This document shows positions 9,983-17,436 of a stretch of DNA of 48,703 nt, one piece after another. The notes under the pieces were generated by a model, which did not search any database, was not told the DNA's origin, and worked only from the letters and a program-made list of their open reading frames with translations. Source of the DNA: Pseudomonadota bacterium. Its GTDB lineage: Bacteria; Pseudomonadota; Gammaproteobacteria; Burkholderiales; Ferrovaceae. Where the stretch lies: positions 1-48,703 of the forward strand of contig JAKABO010000015.1 in the NCBI GenBank assembly GCA_021796835.1, written 5' to 3'. Numbering within the stretch: position 1 is the first letter of the stretch; each line of letters starts with the position of its first letter. The translations under genes were made by a program, and so were the position numbers.

Positions 9983-12312
9983 CGCGTGAGACCCATGTAC
10001 AGGAGCGGCAATTTTTCGGGAAGCCTTTGCACGTGGTCCATCACCATGTAGTTCCTGGCGCCAAAAATGCGTGAGACATACTGGTCGGCCCTGGGATCCA
10101 GACTCAAGCAGTAGGTGGTGATGCCGGTTCGAGTCAACTCTTCCACCGCTTTTTTGGCGTCAAAGCGCAGATATTGCGGGTCGCGCACATCGTTATCGGC
10201 GGGTTCCCCATCGGTGATCAGCAGCAGCAGTTTCTTGTGGCTGGGCTGGCGCTTCAGGATCGAGCCGGCATGGCGCATTGCTGCGCCCATACGCGTGGAT
10301 AACTGGCCGTGCATGCCTGCTAGTCGGGACTTGGTCAGGTCGTTGTGGGGCATGTCAAAATCCTTGAAGCGAAAATACTCCACGTCGTGGCGGCCATTGG
10401 AATCGAAGCCGTGGATGGCGAAGGGGTCGCCGATCTTGTCCAGGGCATCGGCCAGCAGTACGGTGGCTTCGCGTGCCAACTGCAGTACCGTGTTGTCCGA
10501 GTCCGGCAGGGGATCGTTGGTGGATTCGGACAGGTCGATCAGCAGCAGTACAGAAAGATCGCGCACCTTGCGTACGTTGCGGATCATGATGCGTGGGTCG
10601 GGTTGTTCGCCCATGCGCATTTCAACCATGGCGTGCACTGCAGCATTCAGGTCGATCTCGTCGCCGTCCTCCTGCTTGCGCAGGCGCTGCACGCCCTGTG
10701 GTTGCATGGCTTCGATCAGGTGTCTGAGCCTGCCGATGATGGGTTTGTGCTTGACCACAATCTCGTCGACGACTTTCACCTCGCCCTGTTTGGGCCGCTT
10801 TTCCAGTACGGTACACCAGGCGGGACGCTCCAGTTGCATCTGGTAGTCCCACTCCGGGTAGGGGTGGGGCTGAGGAGGAGGTTCCTTGCCCTCCAGTTCG
10901 TTATAACTCTTGCCAAGATCTTCGTAGGGAAAAAGTTCGCTGGACAATACCCAGATTTCCTGGGCATCGTCCCCTGCGGTCTCGACCTCGACTTCATTGG
11001 CGAACTCCATGACACTGACGTGTTTGCGCACTTGCTTGTCCTGCCATGGCGCTCCCCCCTGCGCAAAATCCGACTCCTCTTTGAAGTCCCAAAGATAACG
11101 ATTGTCGTCACGATAGAGGGCGCTGAGTACCTCGGTATGCACGAAGGGCAACTGCATCTGCATCAGGTCGTGGGCAAGTGTCACGCCAATTTCCCACGCG
11201 AGCTGATTGCTCGAGAGCCGGTTCGCCTGCTCGGCAAAGAGCGATCTTGCCTTGGCAATCAGCGGATCGGGGTCTGCGTAGTCCGGGTCCAGCAGGGCGC
11301 GGGCGATGCGGTTGAGATAATCGCCGACGCTCGCGTTCTGGTCGGGTGTGGCGTGATGGAGTTTGCGCCACAAGGGTGCAAGGCCGGGGAAACTGTGGAT
11401 CGCCATCTGTTCCACGCGCGCGTCCTCGACGACGCCGATGACCATCATTTGCAGCGGTGTGAGCGCCTCGGCAGAAAGGGGTTCTTTGGTATACATTTGA
11501 TGGGCGGCGGCATGGGCACAGGCTGCCCGATACAGTTCCACGCCATCGGTCCTGCCGGAGGGACTCTCAAGGTCGTCATAGGCATCGGGGAGATGGATGA
11601 GGTAGCCTTCGATATAGGGCCGATAACCTTCGCGCTGTTCGAAGTCCCCACTGGTGGGGCGCATGAAGAAATCCCGTCCCCACAAGGCACGCAGGTACAT
11701 GCCGATGCGTCGTTGCACATCGATGAACAAGGTGCCTTTGCGCTCCTTTTGCAGCACACCCAGAGATTCCGGGCTTTCCAGGCCGAAGTATCGGGTCTGG
11801 GCGTCGAAATCGGTCTTGTGCGCCTGGGCGCCCCATAGCGCCCAACGGCGCAGGCCGCCGAGGGTCAGTTGGCCAAGCAGGGTGCCGAGGTGGTCCAGCA
11901 TCGGGCGTACCCCACGCGGCGCTTGGGCGAGCAGAGTATCGATCAGGTGCAGATAGGCGCGGAACAGTTCCGGGTCGCCCAGGCGGGAGGCAGCGATCGG
12001 ACTGGAGGAAAAAATCAGGGAGATCACCGTGGCACTGGTCTTGGAATACATCCTGATGGCGGCTGCGAGCAAATCGCTCACCGCATCTTCGCCCAGTTCG
12101 CGTGCCACTGCTGGCGCACTCTGGACGAAGGACACGACCAGATCAGTGCCACGGCCCAATGATTTCAGACCGGTTGCGCCGTGCAGGTAAGCTTCCAGGC
12201 CGCGCGCGCTGAACACCCGTGCCGCTTCGCCCCAGGAGGCACGCATCACTTCACCCGCATGCTCGCCGAGTTCATCCAGTATGTCCTGATATTTTTCAAG
12301 CGCTATCGCCAT
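9979..12312 (-). CDS. cbbO: CbbO, VWA-domain RuBisCO activase subunit
   Basis: CbbO is the adaptor of the CbbQO-type RuBisCO activase: its von Willebrand A domain recognises RuBisCO while the CbbQ hexamer supplies ATP-driven remodelling that removes inhibitory sugar phosphates. The protein is 777 aa. The VWA domain is C-terminal (from about residue 585), with an intact MIDAS start DLSESTND and the later ITDGEPADND loop. A GGAG site precedes ATG 12312. cbbQ lies 37 bp upstream on the same strand. The stop overlaps tsaC, so the end of the operon runs into a housekeeping gene. Confidence 0.93.
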   Translation of the reverse strand: MAIALEKYQDILDELGEHAGEVMRASWGEAARVFSARGLEAYLHGATGLKSLGRGTDLVVSFVQSAPAVARELGEDAVSDLLAAAIRMYSKTSATVISLIFSSSPIAASRLGDPELFRAYLHLIDTLLAQAPRGVRPMLDHLGTLLGQLTLGGLRRWALWGAQAHKTDFDAQTRYFGLESPESLGVLQKERKGTLFIDVQRRIGMYLRALWGRDFFMRPTSGDFEQREGYRPYIEGYLIHLPDAYDDLESPSGRTDGVELYRAACAHAAAHQMYTKEPLSAEALTPLQMMVIGVVEDARVEQMAIHSFPGLAPLWRKLHHATPDQNASVGDYLNRIARALLDPDYADPDPLIAKARSLFAEQANRLSSNQLAWEIGVTLAHDLMQMQLPFVHTEVLSALYRDDNRYLWDFKEESDFAQGGAPWQDKQVRKHVSVMEFANEVEVETAGDDAQEIWVLSSELFPYEDLGKSYNELEGKEPPPQPHPYPEWDYQMQLERPAWCTVLEKRPKQGEVKVVDEIVVKHKPIIGRLRHLIEAMQPQGVQRLRKQEDGDEIDLNAAVHAMVEMRMGEQPDPRIMIRNVRKVRDLSVLLLIDLSESTNDPLPDSDNTVLQLAREATVLLADALDKIGDPFAIHGFDSNGRHDVEYFRFKDFDMPHNDLTKSRLAGMHGQLSTRMGAAMRHAGSILKRQPSHKKLLLLITDGEPADNDVRDPQYLRFDAKKAVEELTRTGITTYCLSLDPRADQYVSRIFGARNYMVMDHVQRLPEKLPLLYMGLTR

Positions 12313-12349
12313 CTTTTTACTCCGGCAAACTTTGTCGTACGGCTGGTGT

Positions 12350-13153
12350 TCAGAAAAAAGTCGTCACTGCCGCATCGAGCGCATCGCGCATGTCGGGGTC
12401 GTCGGTGATCGGGCGAATCAGGGTGACGCGGCAGGCCTTCCGGGGATCGACCCCCTTGGCGATCAGACTGCCTGCATACACCAGCATCCGGGTCGAGATA
12501 CCTTCGTCCAGGCCATGCCCTTTGAGGTTTCTTGCCCGTTCTGCAATCGAAACCAGTTTGCCGGAAACCTCGTTGGGTACGCCCGTCTCGTGCGAGACGA
12601 TCTCCGCCTCGATCGCATGCTCGGGATAGTTGAAGTCGAGCGCACCGAAGCGTTGCTTGGTGGACTGCTTCAGATCCTTCATCAGGCTCTGATAGCCCGG
12701 ATTGTAGGAAATCACGATCTGAAAGTCGGGGTGGGCATGGACCAACTCCCCCTTCTTTTCCAGGGGTAGTACCCTGCGATTGTCCGTCAGGGGATGAATC
12801 ACCACCGTGGTATCCTGACGGGCTTCCACCACCTCATCAAGGTAACAGATCGCCCCAAGCCGGGCAGCGATGGCGAGCGGCCCATCCTGCCACCGGGTGC
12901 CGTTGGCGTCCAGCAGAAAGCGTCCGACCAGATCGGAAGCGGTCATATCCTCGTTACAAGCCACGGTGATCAGGGGTTTGCCCAATTTCCACGCCATGTA
13001 CTCGACAAAGCGGGTCTTGCCGCATCCTGTCGGACCCTTGAGCATCATCGGCATGCGCACGCCGTAGGCGGCTTCGTAAAGTTCGACCTCGTCGGAAACG
13101 GTATGATAGTAGGGCGCTTTTTCAATACGGTACTGGCTGATCACGTCATTCAT
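12350..13153 (-). CDS. cbbQ: CbbQ, AAA+ (MoxR-type) RuBisCO activase motor
   Basis: CbbQ is the hexameric ATPase partner of CbbO. The 267-aa protein carries Walker A GPTGCGKT (residues 40-47), Walker [10 protein letters not shown], a sensor segment VISYNPGYQ and a conserved arginine-rich C-terminal half typical of the NorQ/CbbQ group. A strong AAGGAG ribosome site precedes the ATG. It lies between the McdB-like gene (48 bp upstream) and cbbO within the carboxysome operon. Confidence 0.95.
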   Translation of the reverse strand: MNDVISQYRIEKAPYYHTVSDEVELYEAAYGVRMPMMLKGPTGCGKTRFVEYMAWKLGKPLITVACNEDMTASDLVGRFLLDANGTRWQDGPLAIAARLGAICYLDEVVEARQDTTVVIHPLTDNRRVLPLEKKGELVHAHPDFQIVISYNPGYQSLMKDLKQSTKQRFGALDFNYPEHAIEAEIVSHETGVPNEVSGKLVSIAERARNLKGHGLDEGISTRMLVYAGSLIAKGVDPRKACRVTLIRPITDDPDMRDALDAAVTTFF

Positions 13154-13201
13154 GGCGACTCCTTTTGAATGGGCGGCAAAGGTGGAAGGGCACGATGTTC
13201 C

Positions 13202-13396
13202 TCAGTCAGGCCAGACGCGATTCGGGTGCAACACGCGATTGCCTGCCTTGGCGGGTACAGGTTTGACTGCCTCCCGTACCGGTTCCGCTTGGGCGACCGG
13301 ATTGACCGGTTCCATGCCCAGCGGTACTTCATCCTGTCGAACTTTGACCTGGTGTACCCCTTGTGCAAGTTTGGTTCCCCTTTTCTTCACAGACAT
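13202..13396 (-). CDS. mcdB: Small McdB-like carboxysome positioning protein
   Basis: A 64-aa protein starting MSVKKRGTKLAQG. ATG 13396 has a GAGGAAG ribosome site 5 bp upstream. The product has a basic N-terminus, a low-complexity middle rich in Pro, Val, Ala and Glu (predicted disorder), and ends in the motif HPNRVWPD with a tryptophan third from the end. Alpha-carboxysomal McdB proteins are small, disordered and keep a near-terminal Trp; they work with the ParA-type ATPase McdA to distribute carboxysomes over the nucleoid. Location in the cso operon supports the call. The identification is by architecture and context rather than a clear sequence match, and the protein is shorter than McdB proteins I know of. 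No complete mcdA is present in the window. Confidence 0.55.
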   Translation of the reverse strand: MSVKKRGTKLAQGVHQVKVRQDEVPLGMEPVNPVAQAEPVREAVKPVPAKAGNRVLHPNRVWPD

Positions 13397-13515
13397 AAAA
13401 CTTCCTCGATGATCGCTTCGATATCTGCCTCTGCGGTTTGAGCGCGCCCGACCCACTGGCTGATGGACCGTTGGTGGTCGGCATCCACCAGACGGGTTGA
13501 GCCACGCAACGCCAA
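13387..13515 (-). pseudogene. Short ORF resembling the C-terminal tail of a ParA/McdA ATPase
   Basis: Directly after the acRAF stop one frame stays open until a TGA that overlaps the start of the mcdB-like gene by 10 bases. From a TTG (13506 or 13512) it would encode about 42 residues. The segment TRLVDADHQRSISQWV and then AEADIEAIIEEVLCL resembles the end of ParA-family ATPases, where an R-x4-A-x4-G-x-S-V pattern is followed by an A-A-x-E-I-x-A-L-x-x-E-I helix. No Walker A or B motif is present or fits between acRAF and mcdB. The simplest reading is a deleted mcdA whose tail survives because it carries the mcdB ribosome site; a real small protein is possible. Confidence 0.38.
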
Positions 13516-13519
13516 CCCG
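13493..13519 (-). other. Intraoperonic hairpin after acRAF
   Basis: On the coding strand CGGGTTG (13519-13513) is followed by its reverse complement CAACCCG (13499-13493) with a 13-nt loop, starting 1 base after the acRAF stop codon. There is no T-run, so it is not a strong terminator. It may tune or stabilise the mRNA end, or mark the deletion joint of the mcdA-like relic. Confidence 0.4.
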
Positions 13520-13798
13520 CTAGACCTTGTTCGGTGCGGCCAGTGCTTCCATCTCGCGGGTAAATTCGGCCCCTCGTCCGGCCAGCGCGGCCCAACCCTC
13601 TGCATCGATGCTGACGATGACGTAAGTTTTTCCGAAACTCAAATTCGGATAGTAGTTCTCGCGCCGGGACAATCCGATCAGTTTATCCAGGAAGCGCTTC
13701 GTCTCGATATAGGTTCCAAAATCAAAGCGCTGGTTCAATACCGGCTTGCGCGCCGCTGGCGTGTCGATATCCGTGTCTGCATCCCTGGCTTGCGTCAT
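13520..13798 (-). CDS. acRAF: pterin-dehydratase-like RuBisCO assembly factor
   Basis: A 92-aa protein starting MTQARDADTD, with a GGGAGAG ribosome site before ATG 13798. It belongs to the pterin-4a-carbinolamine dehydratase-like group found in alpha-carboxysome operons: RFDFGTYIETKRFLDKL, then LSRRENYYPNLSFGKTYV and a terminal FTREMEAL helix. The carboxysomal member (acRAF) is known as a chaperone that raises yield of form IA RuBisCO; dehydratase activity is not expected. It lies 4 bp from the bacterioferritin-like gene and upstream of the mcdA-like relic. Confidence 0.86.
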   Translation of the reverse strand: MTQARDADTDIDTPAARKPVLNQRFDFGTYIETKRFLDKLIGLSRRENYYPNLSFGKTYVIVSIDAEGWAALAGRGAEFTREMEALAAPNKV

Positions 13799-13802
13799 GG
13801 CT

Positions 13803-14237
13803 TCACTCTCCCTGTAACTCGGACAATTGCAAATCCAATTCCTTGAGATGACCCAACTCATCTTCCATGAGGGCACGCATCAGTGCGTGCGTTTCCCCAT
13901 CCTGACGTTTCGCGCAATAGAGTGCTGCTTCTTCGTAGAGATGAATCGCATCGATCTCCAGTTTGCGGTCGATTTGCAGCATTTCCATGAGCGTTCTGCC
14001 TGGGCGGATGGGGGGTAGTTGGGTCGCATTGCATGGAATACCCAGGACCAACATGCGTTCCATCAGGCGTTCGGCATGTACCAGTTCCTCCTTGACGTCC
14101 AGGCGGAATTGCGCGCTTTGAGCGGACAGTCCCCACAGGGCGGTCAATCTGGACTGCATCAGATATTGCTGCACCGCCGCCATCTCGTGGTTGAGCGCGC
14201 GCGACAGGTAGCCACTCAAACGCGGGTCTCTCTGCAT
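13803..14237 (-). CDS. Carboxysome-associated bacterioferritin-like protein
   Basis: A ferritin-like four-helix protein of 144 aa, regularly found next to csoS1 genes. Helical Glu/His positions are visible: LNHEMAAVQQY, KEELVHAERLMERM, EIDAIHLYEEAALYC and MEDELGHLKEL, giving the E and ExxH pattern of a di-iron site. The biological role beside carboxysomes is not settled; iron storage or redox protection are guesses. ATG 14237 (MQRDPRLSG) is my start; a GTG at 14255 adds six residues and lies 5 bp after the preceding csoS1 stop. Confidence 0.85.
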   Translation of the reverse strand: MQRDPRLSGYLSRALNHEMAAVQQYLMQSRLTALWGLSAQSAQFRLDVKEELVHAERLMERMLVLGIPCNATQLPPIRPGRTLMEMLQIDRKLEIDAIHLYEEAALYCAKRQDGETHALMRALMEDELGHLKELDLQLSELQGE

Positions 14238-14260
14238 GTTCACGTCTTTATCCACCCAAC

Positions 14261-14602
14261 TCAGGCGCCGGCCCGGCTGACCTCTATGTCACGCCCACCG
14301 GGGTTTGTATCGGGGTTCGTCGGCAGAATGTTTTCCACCTCGCTGTGCACGCGTGCGATGATGTGCGCGGCGACCAGACCATCTCCCACCCGTTCGCAGG
14401 CATCCGCACCGGCGCGCACTGCCGCGTTCACCGCGCCGGTTTCACCCCGTACCAGGACGGTGACATAGCCGCCGCCGACGAACTGGCGCCCCACCAGGCG
14501 AACTTCTGCCGCCTTGGTCATGGCGTCGGCTGCTTCGATTGCCGGCACCAGGCCGCGTGTTTCGATCATGCCCAATGCAATACCGCTCACTATGTTTGCC
14601 AT
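14261..14602 (-). CDS. csoS1B: CsoS1 shell hexamer protein, copy with extended C-terminus (CsoS1B-like)
   Basis: A bacterial microcompartment (BMC) domain protein forming the hexagonal facets of the carboxysome shell. It starts [12 protein letters not shown] at ATG 14602. The core ([20 protein letters not shown] to [10 protein letters not shown]) is identical in protein sequence to the two upstream copies. It differs by a tail of roughly 19 residues ([19 protein letters not shown]) after the core, as CsoS1B proteins carry an extension. Third of three tandem csoS1 genes in transcription order, followed by the bacterioferritin-like gene. Confidence 0.93.
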   Translation of the reverse strand: MANIVSGIALGMIETRGLVPAIEAADAMTKAAEVRLVGRQFVGGGYVTVLVRGETGAVNAAVRAGADACERVGDGLVAAHIIARVHSEVENILPTNPDTNPGGRDIEVSRAGA

Positions 14603-14646
14603 GATGTATTCCCTTCCCTCGTCAAGTTGTTGAAACAAAAAACCCG

Positions 14647-14946
14647 TCACGCTTCAGGCTGGTTCGGCAGAATGTTTTCCACCTCGCTGTGCACGCGTGC
14701 GATGATGTGCGCGGCGACCAGACCGTCTCCCACCCGTTCGCACGCATCCGCACCGGCGCGCACTGCCGCGTTTACTGCGCCGGTTTCACCCCGTACCAGG
14801 ACGGTGACGTAGCCACCGCCGACGAACTGACGCCCCACCAGGCGAACTTCTGCCGCCTTGGTCATGGCGTCGGCTGCTTCGATTGCCGGCACCAGGCCGC
14901 GTGTTTCGATCATGCCCAATGCGATACCACTCACTCTGTTTGCCAT
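14647..14946 (-). CDS. csoS1A: CsoS1 shell hexamer protein, middle copy
   Basis: A 99-aa BMC-domain shell protein starting [12 protein letters not shown]. The conserved pore and interface residues ([29 protein letters not shown]) match the flanking copies exactly; the ends differ (MANR at the start, NQPEA at the tail). At DNA level this middle gene has more silent differences than the other two have from each other. The letter assignment between A and C is arbitrary. Confidence 0.94.
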   Translation of the reverse strand: MANRVSGIALGMIETRGLVPAIEAADAMTKAAEVRLVGRQFVGGGYVTVLVRGETGAVNAAVRAGADACERVGDGLVAAHIIARVHSEVENILPNQPEA

Positions 14947-14988
14947 GATGTATTCCCTTTTTTCGTCAAGTTGTTAAGACAGAACCCG

Positions 14989-15288
14989 TTATTTTTCTTC
15001 GGGTTGGTTCGGCAGAATGTTTTCCACCTCGCTGTGCACGCGTGCGATGATGTGCGCGGCGACAAGACCGTCTCCCACCCGTTCGCAGGCATCCGCACCG
15101 GCGCGCACTGCCGCGTTCACCGCGCCGGTTTCACCCCGTACCAGGACGGTGACATAGCCGCCGCCGACGAACTGGCGCCCCACCAGGCGAACTTCTGCCG
15201 CCTTGGTCATGGCGTCGGCTGCTTCGATTGCCGGCACCAGGCCGCGTGTTTCGATCATGCCCAATGCAATACCGCTTACGTTTGCCAT
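14989..15288 (-). CDS. csoS1C: CsoS1 shell hexamer protein, first copy
   Basis: A 99-aa BMC-domain protein starting [11 protein letters not shown] at ATG 15288, behind a GGAGTACTG-type ribosome site. It is the first csoS1 after csoS4B and ends NQPEEK. It shares its whole core with the two downstream copies, so the shell facets probably consist of essentially one building block. The frame is open upstream into csoS4B, but only this ATG gives the conserved N-terminus. Confidence 0.94.
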   Translation of the reverse strand: MANVSGIALGMIETRGLVPAIEAADAMTKAAEVRLVGRQFVGGGYVTVLVRGETGAVNAAVRAGADACERVGDGLVAAHIIARVHSEVENILPNQPEEK

Positions 15289-15320
15289 TTTCAGTACTCC
15301 TTTTGCGTTAATAAAACTGT

Positions 15321-15587
15321 TTACTTGCCGGACTGATCCGCATCGGGGTTCCAACCATCGATGATGCCGCCGATGGTCAAATCGGTGAGAACCCTGTAAT
15401 CCCCCGTGGCGTAGCGCGCCGCTGAACCGCTCACGGTAAATACCCATTTACCCGGCGGTACGCCCACTGGATCGGACGCTACACTGAGCCGGCCCTTGAA
15501 ATCGCGGACCACCCGGAGCGAAATGTTGTACAACCCAGGAATGCGACGCGTGGATACAAGGTCGGAGACGACTTCCATGATTTCCAT
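15321..15587 (-). CDS. csoS4B: CsoS4B shell vertex pentamer protein
   Basis: An EutN/CcmL-type protein (88 aa) forming pentamers that cap carboxysome vertices. It starts [18 protein letters not shown] at ATG 15587, one base after the csoS4A stop (TGA-A-ATG). Typical features are the LVSTRR start, [20 protein letters not shown] and the C-terminal [10 protein letters not shown]. It precedes the csoS1 block. Confidence 0.94.
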   Translation of the reverse strand: MEIMEVVSDLVSTRRIPGLYNISLRVVRDFKGRLSVASDPVGVPPGKWVFTVSGSAARYATGDYRVLTDLTIGGIIDGWNPDADQSGK

Positions 15588-15588
15588 T

Positions 15589-15837
15589 TCAATCTTCTGC
15601 CCAATGGTCGATGATGCCGACGATGGTGAGGTCGCTTGGAAAATCTTTGCTGCCTGCGGCCTCACGTGCAGCAGAAGACCCCACACACATCACCCAGTCT
15701 CCCGGGATGCAGCCCACTGCATCTACCGCAATGCTGCGTGAACCCCCTTTTTCCTTTACCACCAGCAGCGGGCGATGCCCCATCTCCTTGATCCGGTTAG
15801 TCGAAACCAGGGTTTTTTCCACCTGACAAATTTTCAT
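15589..15837 (-). CDS. csoS4A: CsoS4A shell vertex pentamer protein
   Basis: An 82-aa EutN/CcmL-family vertex protein starting MKICQVEKTLVSTNRIK. The family signature VDAVGCIPGDWVMCVGSSAAREAAG and the terminal DLTIVGIIDHW are present. Two paralogous vertex genes (A then B) are the rule in alpha-carboxysome operons. It lies 18 bp after csoSCA and is tightly coupled to csoS4B. Confidence 0.95.
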   Translation of the reverse strand: MKICQVEKTLVSTNRIKEMGHRPLLVVKEKGGSRSIAVDAVGCIPGDWVMCVGSSAAREAAGSKDFPSDLTIVGIIDHWAED

Positions 15838-15855
15838 TTCATTCTCCGTGAAGCC

Positions 15856-17433
15856 TTAAGCCCCACTCGGCTCGATTGGTTCGATCGGACTGCCGGGTCG
15901 CTTGTCCTGGATTGTCATGCCGCAAGCCAGCAGGCCCTGCTGGGCCAGGTCGGTGTAGCGTGACTCGATGGCCGCCTTGACCCGACGGCAATTTTCTGCC
16001 TTGCGTTCGCGGCAGCCGGGCACGCGGCTGTCATAACGGAAGTGAATCGCCAGCGGAATCGGCAAGCCGTGACGGACATTCAATTTCCTGAAGATCATGA
16101 TCCCCACGTCCAAATCGGGCGCACCTTCCTCAACCGTATGCAGGTGGGCAAAATAGGCCAGATTGCGTAACTGAAACTCTTCGAACCCGTCCCCAACACT
16201 GATGAAGCGCTCGTTATGGCCGATATCCGGGTAACGACCGCCCCAGTTTCCACAGACATATTCGATCTGCGACAAGTTGTTGATCAACAGCGTTGCAATC
16301 AGACGTCGCATGCCGTCATGTGGCTCGCCGTTGCCGCGCCCCCATCCATCCTGGGCGCTGGCCGTCTGAATCGCCTGGTAGACCTTGAGCCGGGCCGTAT
16401 TTTCATCGTCCTCGAGGGTCTGGCGGTACAGGTCAAGATTATCCACGGTACGATACAAACTCATTTCGCCATCCGCATCGGGCACATGTACCCTGATTGC
16501 GTCGGTATCCGTATCCACGCCGACCAGCAAGGTGTCGACCGAAGCACCGCAACAGAAACTGTTTTCGATGGCCTGGCGAAACTCGCGCAACCGCGCCAGT
16601 CCTTTCTCCGATGCCAGCGTTGCATTACTGCCGTGGGCGGCGCAGCCTTCGTGCGCAGGATCGGAACTGCTGGTGTGGTACACCACCATCTTCAGGTAAC
16701 GCGTCCCTGCATCGGCCGTTACCGGACGGCCTTCGCGAAAGCGCATCAACTCGGTTTCGATCCAACGCTTGACATTGGCGTCCACATCGAACATCGCTCC
16801 GGCGTAGGACTGACGGCTGCGCACCGCTCCGGCAGGCATGCGCAGAATGTAGCGCACCAAACCCTTCAAACGACCGTCCGAGCAGGGTGAGATGTCGACC
16901 GCATGGTAGCCGCAATCCAGCAGAAACGACATCGCCTCATCCGCATCGACCACTTCCGGTGGATTGGCTGCGCGAACCTGCTCAGCCAGCAGGCGCAGTG
17001 TGCGCATCACGCTTTCGCCATACAGAGCGCGCATATCCAGATTGGATACCCATGCATCCGCCAGTATGTGCGACGGCAAGTCAAAGCCGAGTTCCTGGTT
17101 TGCGACGGCCTGCGCCTGTTCGACAAAATCCGGTTCATGCTGCAATCCGGCGATACGCTTCAACACGGGAACGATATTGGCGAAGCGCCCCTTGATGTTT
17201 TCCTCATGGTGCAGCAGTCGTCGGTTTTCCACCTCATTGGTTAACGGATGACGACACAAACGCCCATTTTGCATCGTGCATGCCGGATTGGGTTTCACGG
17301 CCGGGGCGGTAACCCGAATTTCCGGTTGTCGACCTTGGGGCGCGCCACCGGGCATTCCCCTCAGTCCGTTGGGTGGGGGAATTGTGGTCGGTTGCGGGCT
17401 GCTGTGACGGCCAGGGCGATTTCGAGTATTCAT
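15856..17433 (-). CDS. csoSCA: Carboxysomal carbonic anhydrase CsoSCA (CsoS3)
   Basis: This enzyme converts bicarbonate to CO2 inside the carboxysome, at the inner shell. The protein is 525 aa. The divergent beta-carbonic anhydrase zinc site is intact: C184 with D186 and R188 in SPCSDGRLKG, H253 in VVYHTSS, and C264 in HEGCAAHGSN. The spacings (69 and 11 residues) equal those of the Halothiobacillus enzyme ligands (Cys173, His242, Cys253). About 60 N-terminal residues are Pro/Gly/Arg-rich and probably disordered, as in homologues where this part contacts RuBisCO. It starts 3 bp after csoS2. Confidence 0.96.
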   Translation of the reverse strand: MNTRNRPGRHSSPQPTTIPPPNGLRGMPGGAPQGRQPEIRVTAPAVKPNPACTMQNGRLCRHPLTNEVENRRLLHHEENIKGRFANIVPVLKRIAGLQHEPDFVEQAQAVANQELGFDLPSHILADAWVSNLDMRALYGESVMRTLRLLAEQVRAANPPEVVDADEAMSFLLDCGYHAVDISPCSDGRLKGLVRYILRMPAGAVRSRQSYAGAMFDVDANVKRWIETELMRFREGRPVTADAGTRYLKMVVYHTSSSDPAHEGCAAHGSNATLASEKGLARLREFRQAIENSFCCGASVDTLLVGVDTDTDAIRVHVPDADGEMSLYRTVDNLDLYRQTLEDDENTARLKVYQAIQTASAQDGWGRGNGEPHDGMRRLIATLLINNLSQIEYVCGNWGGRYPDIGHNERFISVGDGFEEFQLRNLAYFAHLHTVEEGAPDLDVGIMIFRKLNVRHGLPIPLAIHFRYDSRVPGCRERKAENCRRVKAAIESRYTDLAQQGLLACGMTIQDKRPGSPIEPIEPSGA

Positions 17434-17436
17434 GGG

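Larger units (their letters stand above)
14290..15291 (-). repeat. Three tandem csoS1 repeats including spacers
   Basis: The three csoS1 genes form direct repeats of nearly identical DNA (roughly 14320-14602, 14665-14946 and 15007-15288). The spacers after copies 1 and 2 also match, each carrying GATGTATTCCC next to the start codon and a TCGTCAAGTTGTT stretch. The outer copies share silent bases that the middle one lacks. Confidence 0.85.

Noticed and set aside
14290-15291. csoS1 repeats as an assembly duplication artefact
   Set aside because: Each copy has its own N-terminal and C-terminal differences and silent changes, so they are separate genes.
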